Source of the DNA: Angelakisella massiliensis
Lineage (GTDB): Bacteria > Bacillota > Clostridia > Oscillospirales > Ruminococcaceae
Assembly (NCBI RefSeq): GCF_900104675.1
Contig: NZ_LT629944.1
Span: 248,001-312,000 of the forward strand
DNA length: 64,000 nt
Direction: 5' to 3'
Part shown: one piece after another, positions 60,101 to 64,000 of the stretch
How the letters are laid out: each line of letters starts with the position of its first letter
Position numbering within the stretch: the stretch's first letter is position 1
Notes under the pieces: generated by a model
Database searches by the model: none
Seen by the model: the letters and a program-made list of their open reading frames with translations, nothing else
Told to the model about the DNA's origin: nothing
Made by a program: the position numbers and the translations under genes

Positions 60101-63074
60101 ATGGTTGGAATACAGTTACCTCGTTTCGGATTTTCTGGCGAAAATCTGCAGTTTTTTGCAGTGCAAGCAGAACGAGTTCCCAGGAAGTATCAATTCCTTT
60201 ATACCAGACGCCGTATTTTTCTGCCAGTTCGCTGTCTGCCGGATCAAAATCCTGTACAATTTCCATCATATCTGACACAAGGCGAATTGCTTCCAGAAGA
60301 TTGGCATATGTGTCCAGCACCATGCTGATGTTTTGAAAATCGGTATCTTCATATTGGAAGCTATCCCCAAATGCCTCCATCAAATTCTTGCATTCACATC
60401 CCATGTCCTCTCGGGTTTGCCCAATATCCTGTAATGTTGTCAATGCAGCAATGATGGTTTTGTCATCGATTTTCTGGGAAACGTTTCTGTACAAAAGTTT
60501 CATTTGTCGCTGATCTGCATAGTAGCTGCCCCTCACATATTTCAAAATAGAGGTATACTGCAACTTATATCGAACCAGCATTTCCTGATAATTGACACCC
60601 AAAACTTCCTTTTCAAAATTCTGAAGCAAGTCAGATTGCATGGAATGAATTTTGTTCGCTTTCTGCTGTGCGCCTAAGAGTTCCTTTCTGCAAGCTTCAA
60701 TCAGCTTTCCTGTGTCAATCGCCGACATTGCACTGTTCCCGGCAATAATTGCGTGCAATTTTTGCAGCTCTGCTTCCAGTGCTTCAAAAGTAACCAACTG
60801 ATCAGCATTTGACGTCAACTGTTCCTCAGTAGCGGAAATTACACCATACAGCTTCTTGAGCTCTGCCGCTTTCTGCTGGAAGGTTTCCTTTCTTTGTTCA
60901 TATGTTTGAGCATCACTGCTTAACTGGATTAGGTTTTCTGCTTGAATCCATTGCTCAGGGAGTAGATCATCTGGTCGGGAAACAACGCTGATACCCGGAT
61001 AATAATTTTCTTGGAGAGCGTTTGTCAGAGAGCTATAGGCTTCGTGGTAACGAGATAAAACAACCTTATAATCAATCTCAAAGATGCCCTCGGCAAAGTC
61101 CTGAGAAATTTGTCCTTTTATTGCATTGATTGTCCATGCTTGTCCTTCAGCTATTTGACGTTCATTTTGAATGAGCGCCAAATTTTCACCCTGCTGCTGC
61201 ATCCGTAAAAGTTCCGGAACACCCTCTGCACATTTGGAAAGTATCTCTTTGGCACCGCAGATTTTTTCCACACTGTCCAAATCGGCAAAAGTGTGAGGTT
61301 CCAGTTCGCAGATTCCCTGTCCATTGATTACTGCATACTGGGATTGCAGTTCAGCAAGTTTTCTGGCAAAGCCCGATGTTTTTTCTTCATATACCGAAAT
61401 TCCGTTAAATAACGATATAACATTAGGTTCTGATATCCAACTATAAGGAATACCGGGAGATTTTTTGGCAACTGCCAGCAAATCTATTCCTTTTTTCAGA
61501 TTTTCATAAGAACGCTCAAAAGTCAAATATACTGAGGCAAAAATATCGTTTGCTTGAGAAGCGCACCTGCTAAGACTGCTGGCAAGTGCGGGAAATCGTG
61601 CGCTTACATCATGCCGCAGCTCATTTGTGACAACCGGTACAATCGATCCACGCCAAGGATTACCATCAAAGTCTTCCGACATTTTCCCGATTGTGTTCTT
61701 AAAAGCGTTGAGCACATATAAATACCGACGATACTGTTCAGCAGAAGTGCTACGGATATCTGGTATACTAAATATAACATCTGGGTAATCATCAAGTTCG
61801 GCAAGCGTTCCATTGACTTGATAGATTGTCATATTGAGCGGACTAACTGTTTCAAAAATCTGTTCCGCATACTGGTTCAGCTTTTCTTTATCTTGGTACA
61901 GCGTCTCCAGTTTCATATATGCTTCATCGCTCAGCTGCGCTTTGTTGCGAGCAAGGCTCAGTGCTTTTCGCAACTGCTCAAGTACAGCTTTTTTATTTGC
62001 TTTATGACTATGCAGAACCAAACAAAAATCATCCAATCCGGCTGAGGTCAACCGCTTGTGTACGACATCCAGTGCGGCCATCTTTTCGGATACAAACAGC
62101 ACCTTTTTCCCATCAGCTAAGCATTCTGCAATAATATTGGTGATTGTCTGACTTTTACCTGTTCCGGGAGGTCCCTGCAAAACAAAGCTAACACCTTTTT
62201 TCGCACACAGAATTGCCTCTTGCTGGCTGGAATCTGCGTCCACTACCTGAAACACATCAACGGGCTTTAGCTTTTTGTCAAAGTCATAGTCATTGAGCTC
62301 TTCCGGGATGTGTTGTGCTGCAGAAGTATCTCCTGCGATTGTACGCACGATAGGATTGGAAACAACATTTTCCTTGTTTCTGGCCAAATCTCTGTACATA
62401 TTGATTTTCAAGAAAGAGAACAGGCTGAGTCCAACTTCAGGCGTTACCGTCCAGTTGTTGTTTTTTACCGCTTTCTGAACTGCATTCAGATAGTTTTGTA
62501 ACCCGAGATCTTCATCAAATTCTGGGAAGGTCAATCCGAAATCGTTCTCCATCTTGTACTTTAATGCCGGATTTACCACAATTTCATCATCGGTCATTTG
62601 CAACACAAACGGAGAGGAAATGGACTCTACAGTCAGACTGACAGGGACAAGCAAAAGCGGTGATACGATTTGCTCGGTACTATAATCAGCTTCAGTCCAT
62701 TTCAAAAAGCCAAAGGCCAAGTACAGGATATTTATGCCCTGTTCTTCTATCGCCATTTTCGCTTTATTTCGGAGATTTCTCAGAGTTCGCTGCAACTCTT
62801 TTACGTTCTGATTAGTTGTTACATCAGAAGATGTAAGGAAACCGTTGTCAATATCATATTCCACGTCCGTTTCTTCTTGGGGTTCACGATAATATGGGAA
62901 TTCCAATGGATTGTCATTCTCCACAAAACTCTCCCAAAGCTCAAAAATTTCGGGAGTCTTGATAGATAGCGTAGACCGCTTCGTTTCACGATAATTGATA
63001 AGACGATTCCGCTTTCCTAAATCAAGTAATTTGTTCTTCCAAATTTCGACTTTTTGATCTATCCCTGCCGGCAT
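57171..63074 (-). CDS. DUF4011-SF1 helicase-nuclease-DUF3320 protein (Hhe-type defence candidate)
   Basis: A 1,967-residue protein. Order: DUF4011 N-terminal region (IWKNKLLDLGKRNRLINYRE near 15), Walker A QGPPGTGKS near 300, a long central helical region, helicase Walker B FDEASQVC near 1355 with GDSKQLPP, a Vsr/PD-(D/E)xK nuclease-like segment (YRIDMAVKHP, LGIECDGAAYHS near 1680) and a DUF3320 C-terminus. The single-gene architecture matches the Hhe-type anti-phage systems (recalled). The second ATG (63074) is preferred since GGAGG touches the first. Co-operonic with the upstream HTH gene. Confidence 0.85.
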   Translation of the reverse strand: MPAGIDQKVEIWKNKLLDLGKRNRLINYRETKRSTLSIKTPEIFELWESFVENDNPLEFPYYREPQEETDVEYDIDNGFLTSSDVTTNQNVKELQRTLRNLRNKAKMAIEEQGINILYLAFGFLKWTEADYSTEQIVSPLLLVPVSLTVESISSPFVLQMTDDEIVVNPALKYKMENDFGLTFPEFDEDLGLQNYLNAVQKAVKNNNWTVTPEVGLSLFSFLKINMYRDLARNKENVVSNPIVRTIAGDTSAAQHIPEELNDYDFDKKLKPVDVFQVVDADSSQQEAILCAKKGVSFVLQGPPGTGKSQTITNIIAECLADGKKVLFVSEKMAALDVVHKRLTSAGLDDFCLVLHSHKANKKAVLEQLRKALSLARNKAQLSDEAYMKLETLYQDKEKLNQYAEQIFETVSPLNMTIYQVNGTLAELDDYPDVIFSIPDIRSTSAEQYRRYLYVLNAFKNTIGKMSEDFDGNPWRGSIVPVVTNELRHDVSARFPALASSLSRCASQANDIFASVYLTFERSYENLKKGIDLLAVAKKSPGIPYSWISEPNVISLFNGISVYEEKTSGFARKLAELQSQYAVINGQGICELEPHTFADLDSVEKICGAKEILSKCAEGVPELLRMQQQGENLALIQNERQIAEGQAWTINAIKGQISQDFAEGIFEIDYKVVLSRYHEAYSSLTNALQENYYPGISVVSRPDDLLPEQWIQAENLIQLSSDAQTYEQRKETFQQKAAELKKLYGVISATEEQLTSNADQLVTFEALEAELQKLHAIIAGNSAMSAIDTGKLIEACRKELLGAQQKANKIHSMQSDLLQNFEKEVLGVNYQEMLVRYKLQYTSILKYVRGSYYADQRQMKLLYRNVSQKIDDKTIIAALTTLQDIGQTREDMGCECKNLMEAFGDSFQYEDTDFQNISMVLDTYANLLEAIRLVSDMMEIVQDFDPADSELAEKYGVWYKGIDTSWELVLLALQKTADFRQKIRNEVTVFQPYYKNDTEELSEHAVIKVLLALRQLDAEREKCNVVCPHFIFVFDAVFEYENTDFKLVDALLTTYTAFIQAQSILVDMDAMMQELNLQEADLREQYGFFYEGMATSWQDIRDALDWTIEFKKEIDKYQPNDEFVKCICSGGEIIKKCGTYQETIANALRETDKDFQWFLSLFGEPELYAQMDLQVLANRIQRCANGLFLLEEWIDFVNARKDCEKEGLFEYVQQIEEQKIKPYQILPIFQKRFFRLWLDAVLPEYPAVLNFRRLNQENTIREFCELDRMQFEIAKARIKSKLINDLPLLDKFTSGMDEVGILKRELGKQRKIMPIRKLFRHIPNLLLVLKPCLMMSPLSVSLFLEADTYQFDTVIFDEASQVCTENAIGAIARGKQVVIAGDSKQLPPTSFFSASTSDTDDYDTDDEEDDDSAAYESILDEANLLPERTLLWHYRSRHEHLIAFSNAKIYHNNLITFPSNVDRVPDNGVEYFYVKEGFYDRGGKKGNVPEAKRVAELVFEHFKKHPNRSLGVIAFGEVQQQAIETMLREMRLRNQQYERFFNEEKEDAFFIKNLENVQGDERDTIIFSVGYAKDAAGVFRMNFGPLSKSGGERRLNVAITRAKYNVKLVGSILPTDIDVDRVSAEGPKLLRSYIDFAINGIDSLQREVTESDIVQHDSPFEKAVYDFLDRKGYKLATQVGCSGYRIDMAVKHPTISGQYVLGIECDGAAYHSAKTARERDRLRQDVLENMGWKIYRIWSTDWIKDPVTEGNRLIEAIEDALKNYGIDETVSSKVEVDAEDFVSLEEKAVSIEDIENPYGFEGEQQVSFAHLSRNSSGYLSGADCIMEIVNRLYPVHYDLICQHLAPLLGNTKATVKVKREVDYQLQQLGKKLIRKGDFFFPAGYTKVSPRVNSRKINHISTEELAEAMYRVLSKSVGLTKELLCAETARAYNFHRMTQNITSVINEAFELLVKQERIEIIEGKVSISK

Positions 63075-63096
63075 CGTAGCCATCCTCCATTTTCTG

Positions 63097-63324
63097 TTAT
63101 TCCAGATTTGCTCCCGCCTCTTTGCTGGGGGTTATTTCCATAATATCGCCTATATCGCAGCCAAGCGCCGTGCAAATTTTAACCAAAGATTCGGTGGAAA
63201 CATTTTCATTTCTGCCTAACTTAGCGATCAATGCCGGACTGACACCAGACAGGCGCTGCAAGTCCTTTTTCTTCATGTCACGATCAATAAGCAACTTCCA
63301 AAGCTTTTTATAACTAACTGACAT
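63097..63324 (-). CDS. Small XRE/Cro-family HTH regulator of the defence operon
   Basis: A 75-residue helix-turn-helix protein, start MSVSYKKLWKLLIDRDMKKK with LQRLSGVSPALIAKLGRNEN as the recognition region. It lies 22 bp upstream of the defence helicase gene on the same strand and shares its promoter, so it probably controls the operon. It is similar in size and layout to HTH genes at 5607 and 20,277. Starts at 63324 (GGTGT upstream, weak site). Confidence 0.8.
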   Translation of the reverse strand: MSVSYKKLWKLLIDRDMKKKDLQRLSGVSPALIAKLGRNENVSTESLVKICTALGCDIGDIMEITPSKEAGANLE

Positions 63325-63362
63325 AATTGAGACACCATCCATGTAGAATAAACGCATTCAAT

Positions 63363-63391
63363 ATTATAACAAGAAAATTCTGTAACAGCAA
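63363..63391 (-). promoter_or_regulatory. Promoter of the HTH-defence operon
   Basis: Minus strand: -35 TTGCTG (63391-63386), 17-bp spacer, -10 TATAAT (63368-63363). The start lies about 30 bp before the HTH ATG. The rest of 63,392-63,530 shows no gene. Confidence 0.75.
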
Positions 63392-63530
63392 TATAACTAC
63401 ACGGATATGAAGAAAATTTTCGGAAAATCTAACGGATAACGCATAGGTGTTTGCTATACTGCGGGAACGGCATAATTACAGGTTCTTTTAGATGTAATCC
63501 ATCGAGAGAGTTTACCTTGTTGTGTTTGAT

Positions 63531-63998
63531 TTACCTGAAATCATTATGTGGTAAGGCTGTTACCTGGATTAACCCCTTGCCCTCTCTCTTCCTTGCATAT
63601 TCGAGAAGATCTTTTGCATTGCTGGCGGGATGCCACGCATAGGCAATGAGGAAATCGGTATGATCGACCACATACCGATTTGCCCGAACAATGGCAACCT
63701 TGCGGGGTACACTTTCCATGCCTGGAGGATAATAAGTGCTGTCAAACCCATCTGGTACAGGAATAGGGCGCTCTGCTGGATGGTAAGGTAACAATAGGGT
63801 CAGTTCGACTTCTGGATGGTTTTGTTTTGCGGTTTTTACGGCTTTTGCCGCAAGACCGTCAAAACATCCATAACGACCAACAATAAATTCAGTAACACCG
63901 TAGCGGATTATATGCGTCTCAACAGCGGCGTAAAGTGATGGATAAATTTCTTCCGATGCTTCTCTATGTCCAATAAAGAAACAACTCTTCCTGCTCAT
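63531..63998 (-). CDS. SLOG-fold protein (DUF1273-like)
   Basis: A 155-residue protein starting MSRKSCFFIGHREASEEIYP. The FIGHRE start and the glycine-containing FIVGRYGCFDGLAAKAVKTA near 38-57 fit the SLOG nucleotide-binding fold, with VRANRYVVDHTDFLIAYAWH near 100-120. It is a relative of the SLOG gene at 5026. It lies about 170 bp upstream of the defence promoter, same strand. Sensor or effector roles are known for SLOG proteins elsewhere; the role here is inferred only from context. Confidence 0.72.
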   Translation of the reverse strand: MSRKSCFFIGHREASEEIYPSLYAAVETHIIRYGVTEFIVGRYGCFDGLAAKAVKTAKQNHPEVELTLLLPYHPAERPIPVPDGFDSTYYPPGMESVPRKVAIVRANRYVVDHTDFLIAYAWHPASNAKDLLEYARKREGKGLIQVTALPHNDFR

Positions 63999-64000
63999 TG

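Overview
The window looks like part of the chromosome of a GC-rich gut Clostridia species, probably Oscillospiraceae/Ruminococcaceae. The evidence is the gene order SRP RNA-dnaX-ybaB-recR, smpB-tmRNA, strong purine-rich ribosome binding sites, and mobile elements of the Tn1549/CD1107 type that are common in this group. The taxonomic call is inference only. About 12 kb (36.1-48.3 kb) is ordinary chromosome. The rest is accessory DNA: one decayed conjugative element and three mobilizable elements, which together encode four relaxases and three large serine recombinases.

Region 1 (left edge to 36.05 kb) is an integrative conjugative element (ICE) remnant whose right end is a 59-nt 3' fragment of a tRNA-Ala(GGC) gene. 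Its genes run on the minus strand: parB, a DUF7768-type gene, ardA, Cys-rich VLP, replication initiator, DnaC-like loader, TnpW-like, the C-terminal part of virD4, maff2, trbL/virB6, DUF4315, DUF4366, VLP, mobC and relaxase, followed by a TetR-regulated ABC exporter as cargo. VirB4, PrgI, the cell-wall hydrolase and the virD4 N-terminus are missing, so transfer is unlikely without help. maff2 is cut in two by a 19.2-kb insertion (9,288-28,506).

That insertion (IME1) carries its own serine recombinase at one end, a CHC2 primase/VapE helicase pair, a MobQ relaxase with a recognisable oriT, a small resistance-type island (GNAT, a GrpB-cytidine deaminase fusion, a Vat-like streptogramin acetyltransferase) and what seems to be a second nested mobilizable element (IME2, about 20.7-27.3 kb: serine recombinase, TnpW, DnaC, Rep, VLP, MobP relaxase, MobC). 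The arrangement is therefore nested: IME2 in IME1 in ICE in tRNA-Ala.

Region 2 (36.1-48.3 kb) holds chromosomal genes: DUF4261, rtcB, udp, a lipoprotein, a glyoxalase-fold protein, SRP RNA, dnaX, ybaB, recR, GtrA, smpB, an alpha/beta hydrolase and tmRNA. Region 3 (48.3 kb to the right edge) begins directly after tmRNA and is a third mobilizable element (IME3). It has a serine recombinase, a MobV relaxase with an oriT-like site, a primase/helicase pair, a DUF6076 protein with a sigma-like factor, and a 1,968-residue DUF4011-helicase-nuclease protein of the kind linked to phage defence, preceded by an HTH regulator and followed across a gap by a SLOG-fold protein.

The most unusual signal is a 25-bp palindrome (half-site ACYTYGGGACA) found nine times, only in the ICE. 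Four copies sit within 0-4 nt of a stop codon and one replaces the ribosome binding site of the DUF4315 gene. Two copies are joined to a second hairpin whose stem shows compensating changes. An orphan ParB is encoded in the same element and contains one copy, so a partition, regulatory or RNA-level role is worth testing.
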